Assembly: GCA_963698995.1 (NCBI GenBank)
Contig: CAVOTD010000033.1
Location: 1-64,000 of the forward strand
Direction: 5' to 3'
Length of the DNA stretch: 64,000 nt
Source: AP-15 sp963698995
GTDB taxonomy: Bacteria; Pseudomonadota; Alphaproteobacteria; ATCC43930; CGMCC-115725
Position 1 is the first letter of the stretch; each line of letters begins with the position of its first letter. The notes under the pieces were generated by a model, which worked only from the letters and a program-made list of their open reading frames with translations, had not been told where the DNA came from and ran no database searches. Of the stretch, positions 26,221-34,406 are shown in pieces. The position numbers and the translations under genes are program-made.

Positions 26221-26817
26221 GTGAAGCTGTCGGATCGCGATATCGAGGCGGCGCTGGACGCTCGGCGGATCGTGATCGAACCTCGGCCCGCCAGCGAATT
26301 TATCAACGGCGCCTCGGTCGATCTTCGGCTTGGACGAGAGTTCCAGCTATTCGACTATGCGCACGAGGCTGCCAGCATTGATCTGAGCGGCTCGCCGTCG
26401 CAAATCGACCAGCAGATAAGCCGGGTCATGCGCAATCGCATCGTCCTCGCCGGTGAAGGATTGCTATATCTCCATCCCGGCGAACTGGCGCTCGGCAGCA
26501 CCGTCGAATCGGTGACGTTGCCTTCCGATATGACCGGCTGGCTCAACGGCCGCTCGAGCCTCGCGCGATTGGGCTTGATGGTCCATATCACCGCCCATGC
26601 GGTTGATCCCGGATGGTCCGGGCGTCTGGTGCTGGAATTTCACAATAGCGGCCGCCTGCCGCTTGCGCTGTCGCCTGGGATGCGAATTTGTTCGATTTGC
26701 TTTGAGCCACTCTCATCGGCGGCGATACGGCCCTACAATGTGCGCCGCGGGGCAAAGTACCATAACCAGAAAGGACCCATCCCCAGTCGGATCGGTCAGG
26801 ACGAGCGCGGCGAATAA
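26221..26817 (+). CDS. dcd: dCTP deaminase
   Basis: 198 residues, trimeric dUTPase-fold enzyme converting dCTP to dUTP. I chose the GTG at 26221 with AGGGA seven bases upstream, because MKLSDRDIEAALDARRI matches the usual family start. An earlier GTG at 26206 overlaps the previous stop. The catalytic set is complete: Arg111-Ser112-Ser113 and Arg116 in NGRSSLARLGL, and Glu139 in LVLEFHN. ITAHAVDPGWSGR is the substrate loop. It is the second gene of the TS-like operon, which suggests it supplies dUTP/dUMP to that enzyme. Confidence 0.92.
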   Translation: MKLSDRDIEAALDARRIVIEPRPASEFINGASVDLRLGREFQLFDYAHEAASIDLSGSPSQIDQQISRVMRNRIVLAGEGLLYLHPGELALGSTVESVTLPSDMTGWLNGRSSLARLGLMVHITAHAVDPGWSGRLVLEFHNSGRLPLALSPGMRICSICFEPLSSAAIRPYNVRRGAKYHNQKGPIPSRIGQDERGE

Positions 26818-26832
26818 TGAAGCTGGCCGCCA

Positions 26833-27606
26833 ATGATCGTATTTTTTGACGTTGGAGCAACGTTGATCACCGGTCCGCCGCATGGGCCGGCAAGCCGCCT
26901 GGCGCACCGGCTGCGTCTTCCGAACACGATGAAGGGCGCACTGCACCATTATCTGCTGACACAGCGGATCGCCTCTCCGGAAGTGCTCGAGGCGTACCTC
27001 GTGACCCGTTATGGTGTTGGACGCGTGGAGGCCGCTTCGGCGGCCATCGATCTATGGCGGTCGCAAGAGGTCGAGGCGGAAGCACTGCCGGGTGTGGTCG
27101 AGGTCTTTCGCGCCCTCCGGGCTGCCGGGATTCAGGCCGGGCTGATTTCGAATATCTGGCGCCCCTACGAGCAAAGCGCGCGACGCGTGTTGCCGTCGAT
27201 TTTCTACGGACTGCTCGAGGCTTATCCGCGAGTGTTTTCTTACGAGATCGGAGTAATGAAGCCGGATGTCCGGATGTATCAATACGCCCTCGCCGCCGCC
27301 GGTGAGCCGGCTCGGAACACGGTCATGATCGGCGATTCCTATCAGAACGATATCGCCCCGGCGCTTTCCACCGGGATGCGGACGATATGGCTACTTCATC
27401 GCCCGGCTGAGGAGAGCACCGAAATCCGGTCGGTCTTGGCGGGCAGGCTTCCCGTTCCCGACCACCTCTGCCGATCAATCGATGAGGTAAGACCCGCCCT
27501 CGTCACGGAGCTCATCCAAGAGCCAGGGCGCTCTGCGTGTAATGGCAGAGCGCGATTGCAGCAGCTTCGTGAATTGGAAGCGGGGTTCGCCGCGGAAAGG
27601 GCATGA
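26833..27606 (+). CDS. HAD-family hydrolase
   Basis: 257 residues. Motif I is FFDVGATLI, with Asp6 as nucleophile and Gly in place of the second Asp, as in some HAD phosphatases. Motif II is LISN (Ser), motif III is the Lys of GVMKPD, and motif IV is MIGDSYQNDIAPA with Asp-Asp. The cap between motifs I and II is helical (C1 type). A 15-bp gap follows dcd. The natural substrate is unknown; by context it may be a deoxynucleoside monophosphate. Confidence 0.87.
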   Translation: MIVFFDVGATLITGPPHGPASRLAHRLRLPNTMKGALHHYLLTQRIASPEVLEAYLVTRYGVGRVEAASAAIDLWRSQEVEAEALPGVVEVFRALRAAGIQAGLISNIWRPYEQSARRVLPSIFYGLLEAYPRVFSYEIGVMKPDVRMYQYALAAAGEPARNTVMIGDSYQNDIAPALSTGMRTIWLLHRPAEESTEIRSVLAGRLPVPDHLCRSIDEVRPALVTELIQEPGRSACNGRARLQQLRELEAGFAAERA

Positions 27607-27607
27607 C

Positions 27608-28262
27608 GTGAAAGTTCTCTGTCATGAAGTTATCGACGAAATCGCGCTGCTCGACCGACTGCGGCAAACACAGTTGAAGGGCTATGGCCGGGAGAGAGTT
27701 CTATCGCAATGCCAGACTGGAATTGCTGGCGAAGGTGAGCCCCGACGAACTGGCTCCTGCGCAGCGCTACGTTCTTCGGCCGACCTTGGCAGCTATCGCG
27801 GAATTGCGGGTAACCATGCTGCTGCGGGGCATCGATATTTTTGCGTTGCGGGGCGGCGCTTGGGTTTCGCTGGCAAAAAATCTCGAAACCGACCCCGGGG
27901 AAGCGCCGGACGAACCTGTTCCTATCCTGCCGCCAATCGTCGAAGAATCGCACGAGGCGGATGGCCGCCTGGTGTGGCTGATCAATGACGGAATTCACCG
28001 CGTCTACGCGGCTCGCAAGGCTCAATGCAAGATCAACGTTGTTCTGGTCCGCGATGTCCCGCCGGAATATCCGTACTATGCTTATGCCACCCCCGGCGGA
28101 TGGAGCGATGTCCGCGAACTTGACGAATTGCCCGACAACTTCCAAAAAAAGGACTATCGTTTACCGCAAAACTACAAAGCGTTGTTTCGCGATTTCGAAT
28201 CGATATTTCCGGGTGTTCAAATTCAGAGGAAACGCAGCAACCCGGAGTTTTTTCGCTCCTAA
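27608..28262 (+). pseudogene. ParB-like protein, frameshifted at a GA repeat
   Basis: The GTG directly after the HAD stop starts MKVLCHEVIDEIALLDRLRQTQLKGYGRE. Near 27694 a GAGAGAG tract changes frame, and the protein continues as EFYRNARLELLAKVSPDEL to 28262. Two more bases (one GA) would restore a single protein of about 217 residues. The core LINDGIHRVYAARKAQCKINVVLVRDVP looks like the ParB/Srx DGHHR-type segment. The alternative is translation from the ATG at 27684, giving 192 residues. Last gene of the operon. It could bind nucleotide; the function is not known. Confidence 0.6.
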
Positions 28263-28323
28263 CTGGATGCGGAATGCGATTGCGCCCGCTTAGCCCATAT
28301 GGGCGGACGGTTTGGCGGTATCC

Positions 28324-28983
28324 CTATCGTGGTTGCGGGACGATGCGCAGATAGGGCCGGGGCGCTCGCCAACCCGCCCGGTATTCTTGCCGGGCTTGCT
28401 CGTCGGGAACTGACGGGGCGATGATCACGTCGTCGCCCGGCTTCCAATTGACCGGGGTGGCGACCGCGTGTTTGGCCGTCAGCTGGCACGAGTTGAGGAG
28501 CCGCAGCACCTCGTCGAAATTGCGCCCGCTGCTCATCGGATAGGTCAACATCGCCTTGATCTTCTTGTCGGGCCCGATCAGAAAGACCGAGCGCACGGTG
28601 GCGTTGTCGGCCGCGGTACGGCCTTCCGAGCTGTCGCCGGCTCCCTCCGGGAGCATGTCGTAGAGCTTGGCGATTTTTAGCTCGGGGTCGCCGATCATCG
28701 GATAGGTGACGGCATGACCTTGGGTTTCCTCGATGTCTTTAGCCCAACGCGAGTGGTTGCCAACGGGGTCGACGCTGAGCCCGATGATCTTGCAGTCGCG
28801 CTTTTGAAACTCGGGCATCAGCCCAGCCATGTAGCCGAGTTCGGTCGTGCAGACCGGTGTGAAATCCTTCGGATGAGAGAACAGGATCGCCCACCCGCTG
28901 CCGATCCAGTCGTGGAAATTGATCTTCCCTTGGGTCGTATCGGCGGTGAAGTCCGGGGCCGCCGAATTGATTCGCAACGACAT
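28324..28983 (-). CDS. 1-Cys peroxiredoxin (Prx6 type)
   Basis: 219 residues. The peroxidatic Cys lies in DFTPVCTTELGYMA (P-x3-T/S-x2-C). The N-terminus is APDFTADTTQGKINFHDWIG. A long C-terminal domain (LRLLNSCQLTAKHAVATPVNWKPGDDVII) marks the Prx6/AhpC-TSA 1-Cys subfamily. It reduces H2O2 and lipid hydroperoxides in the cytosol. A Shine-Dalgarno (GGAGAGGCGTC) is placed correctly. It is transcribed toward the end of the TS-like operon. Confidence 0.92.
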   Translation of the reverse strand: MSLRINSAAPDFTADTTQGKINFHDWIGSGWAILFSHPKDFTPVCTTELGYMAGLMPEFQKRDCKIIGLSVDPVGNHSRWAKDIEETQGHAVTYPMIGDPELKIAKLYDMLPEGAGDSSEGRTAADNATVRSVFLIGPDKKIKAMLTYPMSSGRNFDEVLRLLNSCQLTAKHAVATPVNWKPGDDVIIAPSVPDEQARQEYRAGWRAPRPYLRIVPQPR

Positions 28984-29164
28984 GACGCCTCTCCATCAAG
29001 ATAGTCGCGGAACCGCAAGCGCCGACAATCTGCTGCCGTTTTGACCCAGCTTGTGTGAGCTGCCTCACGCAGATCTTCGAAAGATGCACGCCTGCGGCCG
29101 CGCCACAGATATGGGCGCGGCATCCCTGTAATGCACGGTGTCGCGGCGGCGCGGCGCAGCCGGG

Positions 29165-30580
29165 CTAACTCCTGCCGTAGCTGTCCTCGAGGCGGACAAT
29201 ATCATCTTCGCCGAGATAGCTTCCCGATTGCACCTCGATCAGGTGCAGCGGGATCTTCCCCGGGTTCTCAAGTCGATGCGCCGTGCCGATCGGTATGTAG
29301 GTCGACTTGTCCTCGGACAGCATTATCTCCTCGTCGCCGCGGCGGATTTTCGCCGTGCCCTGGACGACGACCCAATGTTCGGCGCGGTGGTGGTGCATCT
29401 GCAACGACAGCTTGCCGCCGGGTTTGACCAGGATGTGCTTGACCTGGACCCGATGCCCGTTGTGCAGCGAGGTAAAGCTGCCCCATGGGCGGTGGACGGT
29501 CGGCAAGGTATCGGCTTCGCCGCGGCGGTCCTTGACGAGCCGCGCGACCAGCTTTTTGACCTCCTGAGTGCGGTTGCGCGGCGCCACCATCACCGCATCG
29601 TCGGTCGCGACGACGACGAGGTCCTTGATGCCGATGGCCGCGACGAGGCCGGCCTCCGAGCGCAAGTAGCAGTTGCGGGCATCCTCGGCGATGACGTTCC
29701 CGGCGATCGAATTGCCGTGCTGATCCTTGGTCCCCATCTCCCACAGCGCGTCCCACGAGCCGATGTCGCTCCAGCCCATGCTGACCGGCACGACGGCGGC
29801 GCGCCTGGTATGCTCCATGACGGCGTAGTCGATCGAGTCGGCGGGGCAGGCGGCGAAGGTTTCCTTACCGAGGCGGATGAAATCGCTGTCGCGTTCGGCG
29901 GTCGCGAAAGCCTGCCGGCAGACCGCCACGATGTCCGGCCGCATTCGCTCCAGCTCATCGATGAAGAGCCGTGCCGGGAACAAGAAAATTCCGCTATTCC
30001 AGGAATGCTCTCCGGACGAGACGTATTCCTGCGCCTGCTCGGGACCCGGCTTTTCGACAAATTCGGCGACTGCAAAGACGCCTTCGACCCCGTCAAGGCT
30101 TTCGCTGCGCCGAATGTAGCCGTAGCCGGTCTCGGCACGCTCCGGCGCGATGCCGAAGCTGACCAGAGCGCCGGCACGTGCCGCGGCGGCCGCACGCCTG
30201 ACCGCGGCGATAAAGGCGGCGGCGTCGCCGATCATATGGTCGGAGGGCATCAGCAGCATCAGCGGATCCGGCTCGGTCGCGGTCAGCGCCAATGCCGCGA
30301 TGCAAGCGGCCGGGGCGGTATTGCGCCCAACCGGTTCGAGCAGCAACGCGCGCGGCGTGACCGAGATTTCGCGGAGCTGCTCGGCAATGATGAAGCGATG
30401 CTCTTCATTGGCGACCAGCACGGGCGGGGCGAAGTCCTCGCTTTCGCCGACCCGTCGAACGGTCTGCTGCAAAAGGCTGTCGCGGCCGAGCAAGGTCAGC
30501 AGCTGTTTAGGGTAGAGGGTGCGCGACATCGGCCACAGGCGGGTTCCGGAACCGCCGGACAAAATGACAGGGTGGATCAT
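29165..30580 (-). CDS. manC: Mannose-1-phosphate guanylyltransferase / mannose-6-phosphate isomerase
   Basis: 471 residues, bifunctional type II enzyme. The N-terminal nucleotidyltransferase has the pyrophosphorylase motif LSGGSGTRLWPMSR at residues 7-20 and FVEKPG. The C-terminal cupin isomerase has GSFTSLHNGHRVQVKHI, QMHHHRAEHW and YIPIGTAHRLENPG with metal-binding His/Gln/Glu. It makes GDP-mannose for surface polysaccharide. I chose MIHPVILSGG at 30580 after AGGAGGTCGC; the longer frame upstream lacks homology. Confidence 0.93.
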   Translation of the reverse strand: MIHPVILSGGSGTRLWPMSRTLYPKQLLTLLGRDSLLQQTVRRVGESEDFAPPVLVANEEHRFIIAEQLREISVTPRALLLEPVGRNTAPAACIAALALTATEPDPLMLLMPSDHMIGDAAAFIAAVRRAAAAARAGALVSFGIAPERAETGYGYIRRSESLDGVEGVFAVAEFVEKPGPEQAQEYVSSGEHSWNSGIFLFPARLFIDELERMRPDIVAVCRQAFATAERDSDFIRLGKETFAACPADSIDYAVMEHTRRAAVVPVSMGWSDIGSWDALWEMGTKDQHGNSIAGNVIAEDARNCYLRSEAGLVAAIGIKDLVVVATDDAVMVAPRNRTQEVKKLVARLVKDRRGEADTLPTVHRPWGSFTSLHNGHRVQVKHILVKPGGKLSLQMHHHRAEHWVVVQGTAKIRRGDEEIMLSEDKSTYIPIGTAHRLENPGKIPLHLIEVQSGSYLGEDDIVRLEDSYGRS

Positions 30581-30753
30581 GCGACCTCCTCGTGCCCAGG
30601 GGACGGACTTGCTCGACCTTCGCAGCGGCGCCGCCGACATACACTGTTTTTGCTGCGCCGCAAATGCTAACTCGTGCCGCCCAAGAAAAGCTTAATGCCG
30701 CGGAGCGCCTGTCGGCCCCAGGCGTTCAGTCTAACGGGTGTGTGGAGGTTCGC

Positions 30754-31201
30754 ATGGCAGAGACGAGACGAGAGGCATCGCAAATCGCAAAGGAAGCAGC
30801 GAAGCCGGGCGACAAAAGCCGCGATGACGGCGCGTCCGACCGAAGCCCGGAGCTGGCCGACCTCAGCCAAGAAGGGATCAGGAAAGCGGCGGCCGAAGCG
30901 TCAATCGCCGCCGGCGGCGCCGCGCGATCGGGTTCGGTGGTCGCCTACAGCGCGCAAGACATCGCCAACGCGGTGGGTGCGTTACGCGGAAGATGTGGTG
31001 CGGCACACTGCCGAGGCCAGCCGCGCGCTGTTGAGCGCCCGAACCTTTGGCGAGATGCTCGAGGTGCAGGCCAAGCTCATGCGCGACAACAGGGAAGCCT
31101 TCCTCGATCAAAGCGCAAGGATCGCCAAGTCAGCGGGCAGGTTGGCGAGCCGGCCGTTCGAAGCCCTGAGTGAAGTAGGCTCGGACCAAACCCGCCCTTA
31201 G
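30754..31201 (+). pseudogene. Phasin-family protein, frameshifted
   Basis: Start MAETRREASQIAKEAA after GGAGG at the right spacing, then YSAQDIANA. After a +1 shift near 30973 (GCGGTGGG for GCGTGGG) it goes on WVRYAEDVVRHTAEASRALL, SARTFGEMLEVQAKLMRDN and FLDQSARIAKSAGRLASRPFEAL. This is the alpha-helical phasin domain that coats polyhydroxyalkanoate granules. Removing one G gives a protein of about 148 residues. It sits in an otherwise intact chromosomal block, so a base-call error is plausible. Confidence 0.7.
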
Positions 31202-31533
31202 GTCAGTTGCCGCTGTGCCGGCAACGCCGGCCTTAGGTTTTGCGGGCGGTCCTCGAGCTGCGACTGGCTCAGGGCTAGTTCGCGTTCCAGCGCCGCGATG
31301 CGTCGTCGCCGATTTCTGAGCTCGCGCCGGTCGCGGCGGCCGGCGAGCCATGCCGCCGATGCGCCGAATACGGCGCCGGCTGCCAGGCTCAGAAAGCACA
31401 AGAGGTAAATGGGCATATCGGCTAGAAAGGGCAGCGGCCATAGGGCCAGCGATACCCCCTCGCGATTGGAAACCGCGAAGAGGATCAAAAAAATCGCCAG
31501 CACCAGGAGGATCGCCCGATAGAAGATCCTCAC
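31198..31533 (-). CDS. LapA-family inner-membrane protein
   Basis: 111 residues with two TM helices (FYRAILLVLAIFLILFAVSN and MPIYLLCFLSLAAGAVFGAS), separated by the REGVSLALWPLPFLAD loop typical of LapA/DUF1049. An Arg-rich coiled-coil tail follows (RRRRIAALERELALSQSQL). In many bacteria it is found just downstream of ihfB, as here, and works with LapB in controlling LpxC and lipopolysaccharide. Whether it does so here is inference. Confidence 0.85.
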   Translation of the reverse strand: MRIFYRAILLVLAIFLILFAVSNREGVSLALWPLPFLADMPIYLLCFLSLAAGAVFGASAAWLAGRRDRRELRNRRRRIAALERELALSQSQLEDRPQNLRPALPAQRQLT

Positions 31534-31563
31534 CCGCGTTGCCCCGCGGCGATCACTCCGGCT

Positions 31564-31857
31564 TCACGCTTTGCCAGCGCTCGTATTCAAGCGGTCGCGC
31601 AACTGTTTGCCGGTTTTGAAGAAGGGGATGTGTTTCTCGGCGACCGGGACGCTGTCGCCGGTGCGCGGGTTGCGGCCGACCCGAGCATCGCGGCGTTTGA
31701 CAGAGAACGCGCCGAAGCCGCGCAACTCGACACGATCGCCGCGCGCCAGAGCCGCTGAGATCTCGTCAAAGATTGCAGTGACGATGACCTCAACGTCGCG
31801 CTGATAAAGGTGGGGGTTGGCGTCGGCCAGCCTCTGCACGAGCTCCGATTTCGTCAT
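31564..31857 (-). CDS. ihfB: Integration host factor beta subunit
   Basis: 97 residues, a HU/IHF DNA-bending protein. MTKSELVQRLA start, ELRGFGAFSVKRRDARVGRNPRTGDSV carries the HU signature and the beta-arm, including the intercalating Pro of RNPRTG. RDVEVIVTAIFDEI is the alpha-helical base. The position after rpsA and before lapA is the usual gene order, which favours ihfB over hup. Confidence 0.95.
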   Translation of the reverse strand: MTKSELVQRLADANPHLYQRDVEVIVTAIFDEISAALARGDRVELRGFGAFSVKRRDARVGRNPRTGDSVPVAEKHIPFFKTGKQLRDRLNTSAGKA

Positions 31858-31935
31858 ACGATCGTCGCTCCCGCCTTGCCACGGAATCTAGCTCAGCCTG
31901 CCAAACCCCCCGGCAGCCGTCAAGCTGCCGGTCGG

Positions 31936-33672
31936 TCAGCTCTTCTCCTCGGCCTCGGCATCGCCCTGGCGGCGAGCGCGGTTGATCGCCGCACCGAGAA
32001 TATCGCCGAGGCTAGCGCCTGAGTCGGATGATCCGAATTCAGCCATCGCCCGCTTCTCCTCGTCGACCTCTCGGGCTTTGATCGACAGTGTCAATTTGCG
32101 AGTGGCACGGTCGATCGCGGTCACCTTGGCGTCTACCTTTTCGCCAACCGCGAACCGATCCGGACGCTGCTCGCTGCGGTCGCGAGAAAGTTCGGATTTG
32201 CGGATGAAGCCGGGCACGCCATCGCCAACCGTCACCTCGACACCGCCGTCATTGACGCCGGAAACCGTGCCGGTAACAACCTCGCCCTTCTTCAGCTTGG
32301 ACATGCCGGCTTCGAACGGATCGGCCGCAAGCTGCTTGATACCAAGACTGATGCGCTCTTTCTCGATATCGACGTCGAGCACTTTGACGCGCACGGCGTC
32401 GCCCTTGCGGTAGTCGTTGATCGCCTCTTCGCCAGCCCGGTTCCAGTCGATATCAGACATATGGACCATGCCGTCGATATCACCGGGCAGGCCGACAAAG
32501 AGACCAAACTCGGTAATATTGCGAACCTCCCCTTCGACCTCGCTGCCGACCGGGTGTTCCTCGACCAAGGCCTCCCATGGGTTGGCGAGCGTCTGTTTCA
32601 GCCCGAGACTGATCCGCCGCTTCTGCGGATCGACGTCGAGCACCATGACTTCGACCTCCTGGCTGGTCGAGACGATCTTGCCGGGGTGCACATTCTTCTT
32701 GGTCCAGCTCATCTCGGAAACGTGGACGAGCCCTTCGACCCCCGGCTCAAGCTCGACGAAGGCGCCGTAGTCGGTGATGTTGGTGACACGGCCGCGGAAT
32801 TTAGCGCCGGCTGGGTATTTGAGCTCGACACCCTCCCAGGGATCGGATTCGAGCTGCTTCATGCCGAGCGAGATGCGCTGGGTCTCGGGGTTGAAGCGGA
32901 TGACCTGAATCTTGACGTTCTGGCCAATGTGTAGAGCCTCGGATGGGTGGTTGATGCGGCGCCAGGCGATGTCGGTGACATGCAGCAATCCGTCGACGCC
33001 GCCCAGATCGACAAACGCGCCGTAATCGGTGATGTTTTTGACGACGCCGCTCAGGATCTGCCCCTCCTTGAGGCTGGCGACGAGCTCGGAACGCTGCTCG
33101 GCGCGGCTCTCTTCGAGGACGGCACGGCGCGACACGACGATATTGCCGCGCGAGCGGTCCATCTTGAGGATCTGGAAGGGCTGCGGCGACCCCAGCAGCG
33201 GGCTGATGTCGCGCACCGGCCGGATATCGACCTGGCTGCCGGGCAGAAAGGCGACCGCACCGTTGAGATCGACGGTAAACCCGCCCTTGACCCGGCCAAA
33301 AATCACCCCGGTGACGCGCTCATTCGCCTGAAAACTCTTATCGAGCTGGGTCCAGGCCTCCTCTCGGCGAGCTTTCTCACGCGACAGCTGGGCCTCGCCG
33401 TTCTTGTCTTCCATCCGCTCGAGATAGACCTCGACGGTGTCGCCGACGTGGAGCTCGGGTTCAGCGTTGCCGGCGGCGAATTCCTTCAGCGGAACTCTTC
33501 CCTCCGATTTGAGGCCGACATCGATCAGCACCGCGTCATTCTCGACGGCGATGACCCGACCTTTGACGACAGTGCCTTCGAGACTGTTGGCGACGCCGAG
33601 CGATTCATTGAGAAGCGCGGCAAAACTCTCCTTCTGGGGCGCCTCCCTGGTCTGTAATTCTACTGCTGCCAT
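31936..33672 (-). CDS. rpsA: 30S ribosomal protein S1
   Basis: 578 residues with six S1 RNA-binding domains. Examples are GTVVKGRVIAVENDAVLIDVG (about residues 33-90), GVVKNITDYGAFVDLGGVDGLLH (about 208-275), RGRVTNITDYGAFVELEPG and GEVRNITEFGLFVGLPGDIDGM. The length is normal for alphaproteobacteria. The cmk stop overlaps its start by 13 bp. The gene order aroA-cmk-rpsA-ihfB is conserved. Confidence 0.97.
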   Translation of the reverse strand: MAAVELQTREAPQKESFAALLNESLGVANSLEGTVVKGRVIAVENDAVLIDVGLKSEGRVPLKEFAAGNAEPELHVGDTVEVYLERMEDKNGEAQLSREKARREEAWTQLDKSFQANERVTGVIFGRVKGGFTVDLNGAVAFLPGSQVDIRPVRDISPLLGSPQPFQILKMDRSRGNIVVSRRAVLEESRAEQRSELVASLKEGQILSGVVKNITDYGAFVDLGGVDGLLHVTDIAWRRINHPSEALHIGQNVKIQVIRFNPETQRISLGMKQLESDPWEGVELKYPAGAKFRGRVTNITDYGAFVELEPGVEGLVHVSEMSWTKKNVHPGKIVSTSQEVEVMVLDVDPQKRRISLGLKQTLANPWEALVEEHPVGSEVEGEVRNITEFGLFVGLPGDIDGMVHMSDIDWNRAGEEAINDYRKGDAVRVKVLDVDIEKERISLGIKQLAADPFEAGMSKLKKGEVVTGTVSGVNDGGVEVTVGDGVPGFIRKSELSRDRSEQRPDRFAVGEKVDAKVTAIDRATRKLTLSIKAREVDEEKRAMAEFGSSDSGASLGDILGAAINRARRQGDAEAEEKS

Positions 33673-34406
33673 TCTTTCTCCTTGAGCATTCGCGCGATGA
33701 ACGCGGATGCGCGTTCTAACACCCGATCGGCGTCGAGCGTCGTAGTATCAATCAGTATGGCGTCGCCGGCCGCTGTGAGCGGAGCAGCCCGGCGCCCACT
33801 ATCGCGCGCATCACGTTGATTTAGATCTTGCAAGACGTTTTTATATATAGCCGCGCCGCCTTGCTCGCGCAACTCTTTGACCCGGCGAGCCGCGCGCGCC
33901 TCTGCACCAGCGGTAAGAAACAATTTCAAATCCGCAGCGGGACATACGACGGTGCCGATGTCGCGTCCGTCGAGGACCGCCCCGCGGCCCGGCTCCGGAG
34001 GGTGTGCGGCAAAATCCCGTTGCGCCGCGAGGAGGGCATGCCTAACCGCCGGGATTGCGGCAACGACGGAAGCCGCCGCCCCGACCTCGTCGCTGCGCAA
34101 GCGCGGGTCGAGGAGCAGCCGCCGATCGACCCTGTGTGCCGCCGCTTCCGCGGTCCCCGGGTCGGCCGGGTCGCCGGCCTCGTCCAGCACGAGAAGCGCC
34201 GTTGCCCGATAGAGCTTGCCGGTATCGAGATGGGCAAAGCCGAACCGTTCGGCGAGCCGGCGCGCGAGCGTGCCCTTGCCGGACGCCGCCGGCCCGTCGA
34301 TCGCTACGACGAAAGGACGCTGCCCCTCACCCTCCCGCTGCGCGGGCCCCTCACTCTGACTGCTCCCTCTCCCCGCCGTGGTGAGGGATTTTTCGCCGCC
34401 GCTCAC
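33660..34406 (-). CDS. cmk: Cytidylate kinase with repeat-derived N-terminal extension
   Basis: Phosphorylates CMP/dCMP. The core starts at about residue 31 with PFVVAIDGPAASGKGTLARRL (Walker A), GFAHLDTGKLYRA, then DGRDIGTVVCP and RAARRVKELREQG. The first 30 residues (SLTTAGRGSSQSEGPAQREG) are read from a GC-rich repeat (34313-34385), not family sequence. The ATG overlaps the aroA stop by four bases (ATGA). No closer in-frame start fits well, so either the extension is made or an alternative start is used. Confidence 0.9.
   Translation of the reverse strand: MSGGEKSLTTAGRGSSQSEGPAQREGEGQRPFVVAIDGPAASGKGTLARRLAERFGFAHLDTGKLYRATALLVLDEAGDPADPGTAEAAAHRVDRRLLLDPRLRSDEVGAAASVVAAIPAVRHALLAAQRDFAAHPPEPGRGAVLDGRDIGTVVCPAADLKLFLTAGAEARAARRVKELREQGGAAIYKNVLQDLNQRDARDSGRRAAPLTAAGDAILIDTTTLDADRVLERASAFIARMLKEKEWQQ
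34313..34385. repeat. REP-like GC-rich block inside the cmk 5' end
   Basis: CCCCTCACCCTCCCGC faces CGTGGTGAGGGA, with CGCTGCGCGGGCCCCTC in between. These alternating CCCTC and GAGGG blocks form imperfect stem-loops. The block resembles the element at 11945-12060. It adds about 24 codons in frame to cmk without a stop. Confidence 0.55.

Noticed and set aside
29138..30670. 510-codon open frame antisense to manC
   Set aside because: High G+C leaves long open antisense frames; there is no homology and manC is clearly real.
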